Assembly: GCA_021199255.1 (NCBI GenBank)
Contig: JAJQIK010000036.1
Span: forward strand, 90,050 to 154,049
DNA length: 64,000 nucleotides
Source of the DNA: Clostridiales bacterium
GTDB lineage: Bacteria; Bacillota; Clostridia; Lachnospirales; Lachnospiraceae
Direction of reading: 5' to 3'
The translations under genes and the position numbers were made by a program. The notes beneath the pieces were generated by a model. It was not told the DNA's origin. It did no database searches and was given only the letters and a program-made list of their open reading frames with translations. Of the stretch, positions 41,813-52,440 are shown piece by piece. Numbering within the stretch: the stretch's first letter is position 1; each line of letters begins with the position of its first letter.

Positions 41813-42181
41813 ATGATTCAACAGGAAAGCAGACTTAAGGTCGCTGATAATACCGGTGCGAAAGAGCTTCTTTGCATCAGAGTTATGGGCGGTTCTACAA
41901 GAAGATATGCGCGTATTGGCGATGTGATTGTTGCTACGGTCAAAGATGCAACGCCAGGCGGCGTTGTAAAAAAAGGCGACGTTGTGAAAGCCGTAGTTGT
42001 GCGCAGCGTTAAAGGCGCTCGCCGTAAAGACGGTTCTTATATCAAATTTGACGAAAATGCTGCTGTTATCATCAAAGAGGATAAGACTCCGAGAGGAACC
42101 CGTATTTTTGGACCAGTAGCAAGAGAGCTTCGTGATAAACAGTTTATGAAAATTGTTTCACTGGCTCCGGAAGTATTATAG
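41813..42181 (+). CDS. rplN: 50S ribosomal protein L14
   Basis: A 122-residue L14 ([50 protein letters not shown]), at the subunit interface where it contacts 16S helix 14. Confidence 0.98.
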   Translation: MIQQESRLKVADNTGAKELLCIRVMGGSTRRYARIGDVIVATVKDATPGGVVKKGDVVKAVVVRSVKGARRKDGSYIKFDENAAVIIKEDKTPRGTRIFGPVARELRDKQFMKIVSLAPEVL

Positions 42182-42192
42182 GAGGTGCCGGT

Positions 42193-42504
42193 ATGTCAAC
42201 ATTTAAGATTAAAAAGGGCGACACCGTAAAGGTGATCACCGGTAAAGATAAAGACAAAGAAGGCAAAGTGATTTCCGTAGACAGAAAGAACAACAGAGTT
42301 GTAGTAGAGGGCGTGAACATGATTACCAAGCATGAGAAGCCTTCGGCAGCCAACCAGAACGGCGGCATTGTTAAGAAGGAAGCGGCTATCGACGCCTCCA
42401 ACGTAATGTATGTTCACAAGGGCAAAGCAACCAGGATCGGATTTAAAATGGAAAAAGACAAGAAGGTCCGCTATGCGAAATCCACAGGCGACATCATCGA
42501 CTGA
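42193..42504 (+). CDS. rplX: 50S ribosomal protein L24
   Basis: A 103-residue L24 with a KOW motif ([20 protein letters not shown]), an early assembly initiator. It follows rplN by 11 bp, with GGAGG overlapping the rplN stop. Confidence 0.97.
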   Translation: MSTFKIKKGDTVKVITGKDKDKEGKVISVDRKNNRVVVEGVNMITKHEKPSAANQNGGIVKKEAAIDASNVMYVHKGKATRIGFKMEKDKKVRYAKSTGDIID

Positions 42505-42528
42505 TTCTAAGAAAGGAGGTCTAAAACG

Positions 42529-43068
42529 TTGAGTAGACTAAAAGATATGTATAAAGACGAGATCGTAGACGCTATGATCAAAAAGTTTGGATATAAAAAT
42601 ATTATGGAAGTTCCGAAGCTTGACAAAATCGTAATCAACATGGGCGTTGGCGAAGCCAAAGAAAACGCTAAGGTTTTGGAAGCCGCTGCGGGCGATATGG
42701 AAAAAATCACAGGACAGAAAGCGGTACTTACCAGGGCTAAAAATTCTATTGCAAACTTCAAGCTCAGAGAGGGTCAGGCAATCGGCTGTAAGACGACTCT
42801 CCGCGGCGAAAAGATGTATGAATTTCTTGACCGTCTGGTCAATCTGGCACTGCCCCGTGTACGTGACTTCAGAGGCGTTAATCCGAACGCGTTTGACGGC
42901 AGAGGCAATTACGCGCTGGGTATTAAAGAGCAGATCATCTTCCCGGAAATCGAGTATGATAAGGTAGATAAGGTAAGAGGTATGGACGTCATCATCGTTA
43001 CCACTGCCAAGACAGATGAAGAAGCCCGTGAGTTGTTAAGATTATTTAATATGCCATTTGCTAAATAA
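42529..43068 (+). CDS. rplE: 50S ribosomal protein L5
   Basis: A 179-residue L5, which holds 5S rRNA in the central protuberance ([52 protein letters not shown]). It starts with TTG at 42529, preceded by AAAGGAGG; the next ATG is four codons or more inside conserved sequence. Confidence 0.97.
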   Translation: MSRLKDMYKDEIVDAMIKKFGYKNIMEVPKLDKIVINMGVGEAKENAKVLEAAAGDMEKITGQKAVLTRAKNSIANFKLREGQAIGCKTTLRGEKMYEFLDRLVNLALPRVRDFRGVNPNAFDGRGNYALGIKEQIIFPEIEYDKVDKVRGMDVIIVTTAKTDEEARELLRLFNMPFAK

Positions 43069-43082
43069 AAGGAGGTAAATTC

Positions 43083-43268
43083 ATGGCTAAGACAGCAATG
43101 AAGATTAAACAGCAGCGCAAACCCAAATTCTCCACAAGAGAATACAACCGCTGTAAAATTTGTGGTCGTCCACATGCTTATTTGAGAAAATACGGAATTT
43201 GCAGAATTTGCTTCCGTGAGTTAGCATATAAAGGTCAGATCCCCGGCGTTAAAAAGGCCAGCTGGTAG
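43083..43268 (+). CDS. rpsZ: 30S ribosomal protein S14, zinc type
   Basis: A 61-residue S14 of the zinc-binding form with the four cysteines in CKICGRP and CRICFRE. This short C-plus form is usual in Firmicutes; a longer zinc-free S14 may exist elsewhere as an alternative for zinc shortage. Confidence 0.97.
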   Translation: MAKTAMKIKQQRKPKFSTREYNRCKICGRPHAYLRKYGICRICFRELAYKGQIPGVKKASW

Positions 43269-43287
43269 AATAGAAGGAGGAAAAATC

Positions 43288-43689
43288 ATGACAATGAGCG
43301 ATCCTATTGCAGATATGCTTACAAGAATCCGTAATGCAAATACTGCGAAACATGATACGGTAGACGTTCCGTCATCTAAAATGAAATTAGCTATTGCGCA
43401 GATTCTTTTAGAGGAAGGTTATATTAAAAAATTCGATGTGATTGAAGACGGTAACTTCAAAACAATCCATATTACATTGAAATATGGCGAGGATAAGAAT
43501 GACAAGATCATTTCCGGCCTCAAGAGAATTTCCAAGCCGGGTCTTCGTGTGTATGCGGGCAAGGAAGAACTGCCGAGAGTTCTGGGCGGTCTTGGCATTG
43601 CGATTATTTCTACCAACCAGGGCGTTATAACGGATAAGAAGGCAAGAGAGCTTCAGGTCGGCGGCGAAGTGTTAGCGTTTGTTTGGTAA
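43288..43689 (+). CDS. rpsH: 30S ribosomal protein S8
   Basis: A 133-residue S8 ([43 protein letters not shown]), a primary 16S binder. It is the spc-operon autogenous repressor in E. coli. Confidence 0.98.
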   Translation: MTMSDPIADMLTRIRNANTAKHDTVDVPSSKMKLAIAQILLEEGYIKKFDVIEDGNFKTIHITLKYGEDKNDKIISGLKRISKPGLRVYAGKEELPRVLGGLGIAIISTNQGVITDKKARELQVGGEVLAFVW

Positions 43690-43750
43690 AAGAGTAAGAG
43701 AGTAAAATTCAGTAACTGTTAAGTTTACAAATAATATAGGAGGTACGGGC

Positions 43751-44293
43751 ATGTCACGTATAGGAAGAATGCCAATCGCAATTCCTGCAGGCGTAACTGT
43801 AGAGGTTGCAGAAAATAACAAAGTGACTGTAAAAGGTCCCAAGGGAACACTGGAGAGAGTGCTTCCGTCTGAGATGGATATCAAAGTAGAGGCCGATCAT
43901 GTTGTGGTAACAAGACCCAACGACTTAAAGAAGATGAAGTCCTTCCACGGCCTTACCAGAACACTGATTAACAATATGGTAGTCGGCGTAACAGAAGGCT
44001 TTGAAAAGAAATTGGAAGTAAACGGTGTGGGTTACAGAGCGTCCAAGTCCGGCAAGACTTTAACTCTGAACTTAGGTTACTCCCATCCGGTAGTTATGAC
44101 AGATCCCGACGGAATTGAGACTGTTGTCGACGGACAGAACCTGATCATCGTTAAAGGTATTGATAAAGAAAAGGTTGGACAGTTTGCGGCTGAAATCAGA
44201 GATAAGAGAAGACCGGAGCCTTATAAGGGCAAGGGTATCAAGTATGTTGACGAGACGATCAGACGTAAAGTTGGTAAGACCGGTAAGAAATAA
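43751..44293 (+). CDS. rplF: 50S ribosomal protein L6
   Basis: A 180-residue L6 of two similar domains ([27 protein letters not shown], and the C-terminal [16 protein letters not shown]), near the factor-binding stalk. Confidence 0.98.
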   Translation: MSRIGRMPIAIPAGVTVEVAENNKVTVKGPKGTLERVLPSEMDIKVEADHVVVTRPNDLKKMKSFHGLTRTLINNMVVGVTEGFEKKLEVNGVGYRASKSGKTLTLNLGYSHPVVMTDPDGIETVVDGQNLIIVKGIDKEKVGQFAAEIRDKRRPEPYKGKGIKYVDETIRRKVGKTGKK

Positions 44294-44313
44294 CAGATAA
44301 GGAGAGTATGAAA

Positions 44314-44682
44314 ATGGTTAATAAAAAATCGAGACAAGAAGTTCGTGTAAAAAAACACAACAGAATGCGTAACCGTTTCAGCGGCACTGCTGAGAGACCG
44401 CGTTTAGCCGTGTTCAGAAGTAATAATCATATGTATGCTCAAATTATTGACGATACCGTTGGCAATACTTTGGTTTCAGCGTCCACTCTGGAGAAGAGCG
44501 TTAAGGCTGAAATCGAAAAAACCAATAACGTTGATGCGGCGGCATATTTAGGAACAGTAATCGCTAAGAGAGCAATCGAAAAGGGTATTACCACCGTTGT
44601 TTTTGACAGGGGAGGTTATATTTACCACGGTAAGGTCGCGGCATTAGCTGACGCAGCCAGAGAAGCTGGCTTAGAATTCTAG
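44314..44682 (+). CDS. rplR: 50S ribosomal protein L18
   Basis: A 122-residue L18, a 5S rRNA binder ([32 protein letters not shown], cited by parts; [26 protein letters not shown]). ATG 44314 is nine bases after GGAG; the ATG at 44308 would be only three bases from it. Confidence 0.96.
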   Translation: MVNKKSRQEVRVKKHNRMRNRFSGTAERPRLAVFRSNNHMYAQIIDDTVGNTLVSASTLEKSVKAEIEKTNNVDAAAYLGTVIAKRAIEKGITTVVFDRGGYIYHGKVAALADAAREAGLEF

Positions 44683-44701
44683 GAAGGGGGAAGAAAATCA
44701 C

Positions 44702-45211
44702 ATGAGACGCACAATCATTGATGCAAGTCAGTTGGAATTGACTGAAAAAGTTGTAACAATCAAACGTGTTACCAAGGTTGTTAAAGGTGGCCGTAACATG
44801 CGCTTTACCGCTCTTGTAGTAGTTGGCGACAGCAATGGCCATGTGGGAGCCGGATTAGGTAAAGCAACTGAAATCCCTGAAGCAATTCGTAAAGGCAAAG
44901 AAGATGCAATCAAGAATTTAGTTTCTGTTGCACTGGATGACAATATGAGTATCACACATGATTTTATTGGGAAATTCGGTTCCGCGTCCGTTCTCCTGAA
45001 GAGAGCTCCGGAAGGTACCGGTATTATCGCAGGCGGTCCCGCCCGTATCGTATGTGAGCTTGCGGGTATCAAGAATATCCGTACCAAATCATTAGGCTCC
45101 AACAACAAACAGAACGTTGTACTTGCTACAATCGCTGGGCTCAGCCAGTTAAAGACTCCTGAAGAGGTGGCTAAGAACCGCGGCAAATCTGTAGAAGAGA
45201 TCCGCGCTTAA
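44702..45211 (+). CDS. rpsE: 30S ribosomal protein S5
   Basis: A 169-residue S5, an accuracy protein of the 30S body. The double-stranded RNA-binding part is [21 protein letters not shown] and the C-terminal part has [22 protein letters not shown]. Confidence 0.98.
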   Translation: MRRTIIDASQLELTEKVVTIKRVTKVVKGGRNMRFTALVVVGDSNGHVGAGLGKATEIPEAIRKGKEDAIKNLVSVALDDNMSITHDFIGKFGSASVLLKRAPEGTGIIAGGPARIVCELAGIKNIRTKSLGSNNKQNVVLATIAGLSQLKTPEEVAKNRGKSVEEIRA

Positions 45212-45255
45212 GTTACCGCCTGGTATGGAATAAATAAATTTAGGAGGAAGAGAAG

Positions 45256-45456
45256 ATGGCAGAAAAGAAAGCAGCAGCTAAAACATTAAAGATTACTTTA
45301 GTCAAATCTACAATCGGTCAGATTCCCAAAACCCGTGCGACAATCACGGCTATGGGGCTTAGAAAGCTTCATCAGACAGTAGAGCTGCCTGACAATGAAG
45401 CGACCAGAGGCCAGATTCGGAAGGTCAGACATTTGGTGAAAGTAGAAGAAGCATAA
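45256..45456 (+). CDS. rpmD: 50S ribosomal protein L30
   Basis: A 66-residue L30 (LKITLVKSTIGQIPKTRATITAMGLRKLHQTVELPD, cited by parts), in its usual place between S5 and L15. Confidence 0.97.
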   Translation: MAEKKAAAKTLKITLVKSTIGQIPKTRATITAMGLRKLHQTVELPDNEATRGQIRKVRHLVKVEEA

Positions 45457-45514
45457 GAGCCTGCGCCGCTGTCGGCGGTATGATGAGCAGACTTGGAAAG
45501 GAGCATAGCTAGAG

Positions 45515-45955
45515 ATGGAATTATCTAATTTAAGACCCGCAAAAGGTTCCGTGACGAGCGATAATTTTAGAAGAGGCCGTGGACACGGTTCAGGAAACGG
45601 CAAGACTGCCGGTAAGGGACACAAAGGCCAGAAGGCTCGTTCCGGCGCGCCGAGACCGGGCTTTGAAGGCGGCCAGATGCCTTTATACAGACGGCTGCCC
45701 AAGAGAGGTTTTACCAATAGAAATACAAAGGACATCGTTGCAATCAATGTTACTGCCCTGGAGGTATTTGACAATGGCGCAACAGTTGACGTAAATGCAT
45801 TAATCGAGAAGGGTGTTATCAAAAACCCCCGCGACGGCGTTAAGATTCTTGGAAACGGAGAACTTACTAAGAAGCTCGATGTCAAGGTGAATGCCTTCAG
45901 TGCATCCGCAAAAGAAAAAATCGAGGCACTTGGTGGAACAGCAGAGGTGATTTAA
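45515..45955 (+). CDS. rplO: 50S ribosomal protein L15
   Basis: A 146-residue L15 ([47 protein letters not shown]), a late assembly protein. Its stop overlaps the secY start (TAATG). Confidence 0.98.
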   Translation: MELSNLRPAKGSVTSDNFRRGRGHGSGNGKTAGKGHKGQKARSGAPRPGFEGGQMPLYRRLPKRGFTNRNTKDIVAINVTALEVFDNGATVDVNALIEKGVIKNPRDGVKILGNGELTKKLDVKVNAFSASAKEKIEALGGTAEVI

Positions 45956-47268
45956 TGCTTAAAACCTTAAAAAATGCGTTTAAAATCAAAGAAATCAGGA
46001 AAAAACTGCTCTTTACCTTTTGCATGCTGGTTGTGATCCGTCTTGGGTCGCAGCTTCCTGTTCCCGGTGTAGACAGAGATTATTTCAGCAGTTGGTTTGC
46101 CCAGCAGACCGGCGACGCTTTCAATTTCTTTGATGCTTTTACAGGTGGATCATTTTTGAATATGTCCATTCTCGCATTGAATATCACACCGTATATCACA
46201 TCTTCCATTATTATGCAGCTGATGACGATTGCGATTCCGAAGCTGGAAGAGATGCAGCGTGACGGTGCGGATGGGCGCAAAAAAATCGCATCTATCACAA
46301 GATACGTTACGGTAGGCCTTGCGTTGATTGAGGCCAGCGCCATGGCGATCGGTTTTGGCCGTCAGGGGCTGCTGGAAACCTATAATCCGATTAACGTGAT
46401 TACGGTTATTGCAGCGCTTACCGCGGGCAGCGCTTTCCTGATGTGGATTGGCGAGAGGATTACGGAGAACGGCGTTGGCAACGGTATTTCTATCGTGCTG
46501 ACCATCAATATCCTGTCCCGTATGCCTCAGGACATCACGGCTTTGTTTGAACAATTCGTAATCGGCAAGTCGATTGCGAAGGGCGTGGTGGCAGCGATTA
46601 TCATTATCGCTATTATTGTCCTGATGGTAGTGCTGGTCATTCTCTTGAATGATGGTGTGCGTAAGATTCCCGTTCAGTATGCCAAGAAAGTACAGGGCAG
46701 AAAGATGGTTGGCGGACAGACCACGAATATCCCGTTGAAGATTAATACGTCGGGCGTTATTCCGGTTATTTTCGCCTCGTCCCTGATGCAGCTTCCTATC
46801 GTTATCTGTTCTCTGTTTAGCGTTAACAGTACAGGCGTATGGGGCGAGATTTTAAAGGGGCTGAATTCTAATTATTGGTGTAATCCGGACGATCTGGTTT
46901 ATTCCATCGGTTTGGTGGTATATATTGTGCTGGTTATTTTCTTTGCATATTTCTATACTTCCATTACCTTTAATCCTTTAGAGATTTCTGAAAATATGAA
47001 GAAGCAGGGCGGTTTTATCCCCGGTATCAGACCCGGCAAGCCCACCAGCGATTATCTGACGAAGGTGCTGAACCGTATTGTGTTTATCGGCGCGGTAGGA
47101 CTTACGATTGTATGTATTATACCGTATTTCTTTAACGGTGTGTTTGGCGCAAGCGTGTCCTTCGGCGGCACGAGTCTGATCATTATTGTCAGCGTTGTGT
47201 TAGAGACAGTCAAACAGATTGAATCTCAGATGTTAGTTCGTAATTATAAAGGATTTTTAAACGACTAA
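45955..47268 (+). CDS. secY: Protein translocase subunit SecY
   Basis: A 437-residue channel protein with ten membrane segments, the pore of the Sec system. Typical segments are RLGSQLPVPGVD in the first helix region, the plug loop after it, GERITENGVGNGISIVL, and KPTSDYLTKVLNRI before the last helices. The 85-bp gap after it holds a GGGACG/CGTCCC hairpin followed by T-rich sequence (47293-47325), perhaps a partial terminator. Confidence 0.98.
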   Translation: MLKTLKNAFKIKEIRKKLLFTFCMLVVIRLGSQLPVPGVDRDYFSSWFAQQTGDAFNFFDAFTGGSFLNMSILALNITPYITSSIIMQLMTIAIPKLEEMQRDGADGRKKIASITRYVTVGLALIEASAMAIGFGRQGLLETYNPINVITVIAALTAGSAFLMWIGERITENGVGNGISIVLTINILSRMPQDITALFEQFVIGKSIAKGVVAAIIIIAIIVLMVVLVILLNDGVRKIPVQYAKKVQGRKMVGGQTTNIPLKINTSGVIPVIFASSLMQLPIVICSLFSVNSTGVWGEILKGLNSNYWCNPDDLVYSIGLVVYIVLVIFFAYFYTSITFNPLEISENMKKQGGFIPGIRPGKPTSDYLTKVLNRIVFIGAVGLTIVCIIPYFFNGVFGASVSFGGTSLIIIVSVVLETVKQIESQMLVRNYKGFLND

Positions 47269-47353
47269 TGAATAAAAGTAATGGTAGGGACGGCTGGATC
47301 ACTGGTACGTCCCTTCCTTGTCTTGACCGTAAGAAGCGGAATGGAGGGAAACG

Positions 47354-47995
47354 ATGAAAATTATAATGTTAGGCGCTCCGGGCGCGGGAAAAGGAACACA
47401 GGCTAAGATGATTGCGGAGAAATATGGCGTTCCCCATATCTCCACAGGCGATATTTTCAGGGCGAATATCAAGAACGGTACGCAGCTTGGAATGGAAGCG
47501 AAAAAGTATATGGACCAGGGGCTTCTGGTGCCGGACGAACTGACGGTTAAGATTCTGCTGGACAGGGTAGCCGGGGAAGATTGTAAGAACGGATATGTGT
47601 TAGACGGATTCCCCAGAACGATTCCTCAGGCGCAGGTGCTGGACGAAGCGCTGACAGAGCTGGGCGATCAGATTGATTACGCGATTAACGTGGACGTCCC
47701 GGATGAGAATATTATAAAAAGAATGGGCGGCAGGCGCGCCTGCCTGTCCTGCGGCGCTACCTATCATATCGAGCATGTACCGCCGAAGAAGGAGGGTGTC
47801 TGCGACGTCTGCGGTCAGGAATTGGTGCTGCGTGACGACGATAAGCCGGAAACTGTGAAAAACCGTTTGCAGGTGTATCATGACCAGACGCAGCCGCTGA
47901 TCGATTTCTATACGCAGAAAAATGTACTGAGAACCGTGGACGGTACGGCGGATATGCAGGATGTGTTTGCCGCCATCGTTGCGATTCTGGGCTAG
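47354..47995 (+). CDS. adk: Adenylate kinase
   Basis: A 213-residue long-lid adenylate kinase interconverting ATP, ADP and AMP. The P-loop is GAPGAGKGTQ and the AMP site is GFPRTIPQA. The lid has a four-cysteine zinc site (CLSCG...CDVCG), as in many Gram-positives. Confidence 0.97.
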   Translation: MKIIMLGAPGAGKGTQAKMIAEKYGVPHISTGDIFRANIKNGTQLGMEAKKYMDQGLLVPDELTVKILLDRVAGEDCKNGYVLDGFPRTIPQAQVLDEALTELGDQIDYAINVDVPDENIIKRMGGRRACLSCGATYHIEHVPPKKEGVCDVCGQELVLRDDDKPETVKNRLQVYHDQTQPLIDFYTQKNVLRTVDGTADMQDVFAAIVAILG

Positions 47996-48028
47996 ATTGA
48001 TTGATGGAAGAAAAGAAGGTATGCGATA

Positions 48029-48802
48029 ATGGCTGTTACGATTAAGTCTGAAAGAGAAATTGCACTTATGAGAGAGTCCGGAAGACTTCTTAGTATCGTA
48101 CACGAGGAACTGGCCAAGGTAATCCGGCCGGGAATTTCTACCAAATCTATTGATAAAGTGTGTGAGGAGATCATCAGAAGCTTTGGCTGTACGCCGAATT
48201 TCCTGCATTACCAGGGCTATCCGGCGTCGGTATGCGTGTCCGTCAACGAAGAGGTGGTACACGGGATTCCGCGGGAAAACCACATTCTTCGGGAGGGCGA
48301 TATTGTCAGTCTGGATACGGGATTAATCTACCAGGGCTACCACTCCGACGCGGCAAGGACTTATGGAGTGGGGGAGATCAGCGCCGAGGCGCAGAAGCTG
48401 ATAGACGTTACCAGACAGAGCTTTTTTGAAGGGATTAAAATGGCGAAGGCGGGAAATCATCTATATGATATCTCTAATGCGATTGCCGCCTGCGTCGCAC
48501 CCTATGGATATGGTATTGTAAGAGATCTGGTGGGGCATGGTATCGGCACGAGGATGCATGAGGAACCGCAGATCCCCAACTTCCCGCAGCGCAGAAAAGG
48601 GCTGAGGCTGCAACCGGGAATGACGCTGGCGGTGGAACCGATGATTAATATGGGAACCGCGGCGGTGGAATGGCTGGACGACGACTGGACGGTGATTGCC
48701 GCAGACCATTCCCTGTCGGCCCATTATGAGAATACCATTCTTATTACAGAAGGAGAACCGGAAATCCTGACGCTGCCCGCAGGGCGGGAGGAAGCCCTGT
48801 AA
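48029..48802 (+). CDS. map: Methionine aminopeptidase, type I
   Basis: A 257-residue M24 peptidase that removes the initiator methionine. Metal ligands are visible in LDTGLIYQGYHSDAARTYGVG (two aspartates), the GHGIGTRMHEEPQIPN segment and the final ENTILITE glutamate region. Located after adk as usual in Firmicutes. Confidence 0.97.
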   Translation: MAVTIKSEREIALMRESGRLLSIVHEELAKVIRPGISTKSIDKVCEEIIRSFGCTPNFLHYQGYPASVCVSVNEEVVHGIPRENHILREGDIVSLDTGLIYQGYHSDAARTYGVGEISAEAQKLIDVTRQSFFEGIKMAKAGNHLYDISNAIAACVAPYGYGIVRDLVGHGIGTRMHEEPQIPNFPQRRKGLRLQPGMTLAVEPMINMGTAAVEWLDDDWTVIAADHSLSAHYENTILITEGEPEILTLPAGREEAL

Positions 48803-48851
48803 GCCGCACCGGAGAGGGTTTGCCGGTTTGGGAAAGGATTGGCTGCTAAAA

Positions 48852-49127
48852 ATGGAAGGAATGTTGGCTAAGTCCACAGCAGGTCACGATAAGGAAACAA
48901 TATATGTCATAGTTCGGGAGGACGACTCATACGTATATTTAGCTGACGGCAGAATCCGGACTGTGGCGCAACCGAAGAAGAAAAATAAAAAGCATATTCA
49001 AATCATTAAGCGGTTTCAGACGCAGACGGAAGGAAAACCCCTTAATGATCTGCAAATAAAGAGCACAATCAAGCATTATCTAAAAACCACGGGAGTGACA
49101 GAAAAAGAGGAGGAAACAGATGTCTAA
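48852..49127 (+). CDS. KOW-domain RNA-binding protein, L14E-like
   Basis: A 91-residue basic protein related to the ribosomal L14E-like proteins found between map and infA in Firmicutes. The KOW-like segment is [32 protein letters not shown] (cited by parts), followed by a lysine-rich stretch. ATG 48852 was preferred on homology, although its ribosome site is weak. It overlaps infA by 8 bp. Confidence 0.8.
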   Translation: MEGMLAKSTAGHDKETIYVIVREDDSYVYLADGRIRTVAQPKKKNKKHIQIIKRFQTQTEGKPLNDLQIKSTIKHYLKTTGVTEKEEETDV

Positions 49128-49338
49128 AGCCGATGTAATTGAAATCGAAGGAACCGTAATTGAAAAGCTGCCGAACACCATGTTTCAGGTTGAGCTGGAA
49201 AACGGGCATGTGGTATTGGCGCATATAAGCGGCAAGCTGCGTCAGAATTTCATTCGTATCCTGCCCGGCGATAAGGTAACCCTGGAGTTATCGCCTTACG
49301 ATCTTTCCAAGGGAAGAATTATCTGGAGAGACAAATAA
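49120..49338 (+). CDS. infA: Translation initiation factor IF-1
   Basis: A 72-residue OB-fold IF-1 ([45 protein letters not shown], cited by parts), which blocks the A site during initiation. Its start lies within the preceding KOW gene, after GAGGAG. Confidence 0.98.
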   Translation: MSKADVIEIEGTVIEKLPNTMFQVELENGHVVLAHISGKLRQNFIRILPGDKVTLELSPYDLSKGRIIWRDK

Positions 49339-49405
49339 AAGGCTTGCCAAATTACAGGTATGATGCTATAATGTAAAACGGTCTTTTTTGAAAGGAGGGT
49401 TTGAG

Positions 49406-49519
49406 ATGAAAGTCAGATCATCAGTAAAACCGATTTGCGAAAAATGCAAAGTCATTAAAAGAAAAGGAAAGATCAGAATTATCTGTGAAAATCCAAAGCA
49501 TAAGCAGGTACAAGGTTAA
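49406..49519 (+). CDS. rpmJ: 50S ribosomal protein L36
   Basis: A 37-residue L36, shorter than usual gene-calling cut-offs. The zinc ligands are CEKC, then C and H in [10 protein letters not shown], the C-plus form. AAAGGAGGG lies six bases before ATG. Confidence 0.97.
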   Translation: MKVRSSVKPICEKCKVIKRKGKIRIICENPKHKQVQG

Positions 49520-49804
49520 TCCCCGGATTTCAGTGTTTCAACGGGGTTCTTTGTCAGTAATATGAAGCGGCTGCAGCACCGCTCTTTTTCCGGTTGGGCT
49601 GATTGGCTTCCGGGGGAATGCGGCGACTGATTATCATATAGATGAAAGAGCCTGAGGGAGATTACTTTTTGATACCAACATATGCTTGGAAAGATCGGAT
49701 GTTTTGATCCGGTTGGGTAGAACCTACCCCAATCAATTAGTGTCACGTATACAAGGTATACGAATCGATTGCATGTATATGCAGAGAAAATGGAGGAAAC
49801 GTAA
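49520..49804 (+). other. 285-bp structured space between rpmJ and rpsM
   Basis: No gene is seen, but several hairpins are: AGCGG/CCGCT followed by CTTTTT (49566-49588), TTGGGTAG with CTACCCCAA (around 49712-49735), and CGTATAC/GTATACG (49746-49762) shortly before the rpsM start. It could contain a partial terminator and an mRNA control element for the S13-S11-S4-RpoA-L17 part of the operon. No sigma-A promoter could be identified. Confidence 0.45.
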
Positions 49805-50173
49805 ATGGCTCGTATTGCAGGTGTTGACTTACCTAGAGAAAAACGTGTGGAAATTGGTCTTACTTATATCTACGGTATCGGTAGAACAAGCGCCAATAAG
49901 ATTCTGGAGGCTGCTAATGTGAATCCGGATACCCGCGTCAGGGAATTGACAGACGATGAAGTAAAGAGACTTGCAGAAGTAATTGAGAAGGATTACATGG
50001 TAGAGGGTGATTTGAGAAGAGAGGTTGCCCTGAACATTAAGCGCCTTCAGGAGATTGGATGCTACAGAGGTATCCGTCATAGAAAGGGACTTCCGGTTCG
50101 TGGACAGAAGACGAAGACCAACGCAAGAACCAGAAAAGGTCCTAAGAGAACAGTTGCAAATAAGAAGAAATAA
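49805..50173 (+). CDS. rpsM: 30S ribosomal protein S13
   Basis: A 122-residue S13 ([51 protein letters not shown]), in the 30S head contacting tRNA and L5. Confidence 0.98.
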   Translation: MARIAGVDLPREKRVEIGLTYIYGIGRTSANKILEAANVNPDTRVRELTDDEVKRLAEVIEKDYMVEGDLRREVALNIKRLQEIGCYRGIRHRKGLPVRGQKTKTNARTRKGPKRTVANKKK

Positions 50174-50218
50174 GTAACAGGCGTAAAGTAATTATATGAG
50201 AAAGTAGGTTAGTTTATT

Positions 50219-50614
50219 ATGGCTAAAAAAGTTGCAAAAAAAGTAACAAAAAAGCGTGTAAAGAAAAACGTTGAACGTGGACAGGCACATATTCAGTCTT
50301 CCTTTAACAATACAATCGTTACCATAACAGATAACGAGGGTAATGCTTTAAGCTGGGCAAGTGCCGGTGGTCTTGGCTTTAGAGGTTCAAGGAAATCTAC
50401 TCCATATGCAGCGCAGATGGCTGCGGAAACAGCTACAAAGGCTGCTTTAATTCATGGTTTAAAGACAGTAGACGTTATGGTAAAGGGCCCCGGTTCAGGC
50501 CGTGAGGCTGCTATCCGTGCCTTACAGGCATGCGGCCTTGAGGTTACAAGTATCCGTGACGTAACGCCCGTACCTCATAATGGCTGCCGTCCGCCTAAGA
50601 GACGCCGTGTATAG
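50219..50614 (+). CDS. rpsK: 30S ribosomal protein S11
   Basis: A 131-residue S11 on the 30S platform ([58 protein letters not shown]). Confidence 0.98.
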   Translation: MAKKVAKKVTKKRVKKNVERGQAHIQSSFNNTIVTITDNEGNALSWASAGGLGFRGSRKSTPYAAQMAAETATKAALIHGLKTVDVMVKGPGSGREAAIRALQACGLEVTSIRDVTPVPHNGCRPPKRRRV

Positions 50615-50690
50615 TAGTATTGTCAGCAGTATAATGTTTGGATGAAGGTGAAGATTCACTGTAAACAAAAATGAGAAAGGAGCCAACACA

Positions 50691-51284
50691 ATGGCAATCA
50701 ACAGAACCCCTGTATTAAAGAGATGCAGATCACTTGATTTAGATCCTACTTACTTAGGATATGATAAGAAATCTAACAGAACATCGGCCAGAGCCGGCAA
50801 GAAGGTCAGCGAGTATGGCCTGCAGTTAAGAGAGAAACAGAAAGCGAAGTTCATTTATGGCGTATTAGAGAAGCCTTTCAGAAATTATTATAAGAAGGCC
50901 GACAGAATGAAAGGCATGACCGGTGAAAACCTGATGGTTATGCTGGAGAGCAGACTGGACAGCGTCGTATTCAGAATGGGGTTTGCGAGAACAAGAAGAG
51001 AGGCGCGGCAGGTTGTAGGCCATAAGCACTTCCTTGTAAACGGCAAGCCGGTAAATATCCCTTCCTATCTGGTTAAGGCGGGCGATGTGATTGAGGTAAG
51101 GGAAAAGTCCAAATCCTTACAGAGATATAAAGATATCCTCGAAATAACAGCCGGAAGACTGGTTCCGGAGTGGATGGAAGTAGATCAGGAAGCGTTAAAG
51201 GGAACTGTTAAATACCTTCCCACAAGAGAAATGATCGACGTTCCGGTAAACGAGATGCTGATCGTCGAGTTGTACTCCAAGTAA
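50691..51284 (+). CDS. rpsD: 30S ribosomal protein S4
   Basis: A 197-residue S4 with the S4 RNA-binding fold ([37 protein letters not shown], cited by parts). The N-terminus lacks the four-cysteine zinc site and is the C-minus form. It follows a 76-bp gap. Confidence 0.97.
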   Translation: MAINRTPVLKRCRSLDLDPTYLGYDKKSNRTSARAGKKVSEYGLQLREKQKAKFIYGVLEKPFRNYYKKADRMKGMTGENLMVMLESRLDSVVFRMGFARTRREARQVVGHKHFLVNGKPVNIPSYLVKAGDVIEVREKSKSLQRYKDILEITAGRLVPEWMEVDQEALKGTVKYLPTREMIDVPVNEMLIVELYSK

Positions 51285-51320
51285 ATCCGTAAAATGATGT
51301 TCGTAAAGGAGGGTATTTGA

Positions 51321-52280
51321 GTGTTTGATTTTGAGAGACCAAATATTGAGGTTGCAGAAATCTCAGAAGATAAGAAGTATGGTAAATTCGTAGTAGAACC
51401 TTTGGAAAGAGGTTACGGCATTACCCTTGGTAATTCTCTTAGAAGAATTATGCTTTCTTCTTTACCGGGTGCGGCAGTCAGCCAGGTCAAAATCGAAGGC
51501 GTCTTACATGAGTTTAGTTCTATTCCCGGCGTGAAAGAAGATGTGACGGAAATCATCATGAACATCAAGAGTCTTGCGATCAGGAACAGCAGCGATACCA
51601 ACGAACCTAAGACGGCGTATATCGAGTATGAAGGAGAAGGTATTGTAAGAGCATCTGATATTCAGGTTGACCAGGATATTGAAATCCTGAATCCCGACTT
51701 GGTTATCGCTACCTTAAACGGTAAGGATACTAAGCTGTACATGGAGTTGACGATTACAAAGGGCAGAGGATATGTAAGCTCTGACAAAAACAAGACGGAG
51801 GATCTGCCGATTGGAGTCATTGCAATAGATTCTATCTATACGCCTGTTGAAAGAGTCAATGTAACTGTGGAAAACACTCGTGTTGGCCAGATTACCGATT
51901 ATGACAAGCTGACGCTGGACGTACACACCAACGGAACGCTGGTTCCCGATGAGGCGGTCAGTCTGGCAGCTAAAGTACTGAGCGAACATTTAAGCCTTTT
52001 CATCGATTTATCCGAAAATGCCAAAACCGCAGAGGTTATGGTAGAGAAAGAAGATGATGAGAAAGAAAAAGTATTGGAAATGAGCATTGACGAATTGGAG
52101 TTATCTGTTCGTTCCTATAACTGCTTAAAGAGAGCTGGTATTAATACAGTAGAAGAATTAACCAACAAGACTTCCGAGGATATGATGAAGGTCCGCAATC
52201 TGGGACGCAAATCCCTTGAAGAAGTGCTTGCCAAGTTAAAGGAGTTAGGTTTACAGCTTAATCCCGCAGATGAGGCTTGA
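51321..52280 (+). CDS. rpoA: DNA-directed RNA polymerase subunit alpha
   Basis: A 319-residue alpha subunit. The N-terminal assembly domain has [31 protein letters not shown] (cited by parts). A flexible acidic linker follows, then the C-terminal domain ([31 protein letters not shown]) that binds UP elements and activators. It starts with GTG at 51321 after AAAGGAGGG. Confidence 0.98.
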   Translation: MFDFERPNIEVAEISEDKKYGKFVVEPLERGYGITLGNSLRRIMLSSLPGAAVSQVKIEGVLHEFSSIPGVKEDVTEIIMNIKSLAIRNSSDTNEPKTAYIEYEGEGIVRASDIQVDQDIEILNPDLVIATLNGKDTKLYMELTITKGRGYVSSDKNKTEDLPIGVIAIDSIYTPVERVNVTVENTRVGQITDYDKLTLDVHTNGTLVPDEAVSLAAKVLSEHLSLFIDLSENAKTAEVMVEKEDDEKEKVLEMSIDELELSVRSYNCLKRAGINTVEELTNKTSEDMMKVRNLGRKSLEEVLAKLKELGLQLNPADEA

Positions 52281-52440
52281 ACAGAGCTTTAGGCATGAAT
52301 GACGTGTAGGGTAAGTCCGAAGAGCGCCGGCGCGTCAGCTCATAGATGGACAATATTAATACATTCGGTAAGTAAGTCCAAAGCGCGTGGCCGGATGTAC
52401 CATGATGGGAGAGAACTCCCAGGTGAGAAAGGAGCCGATT

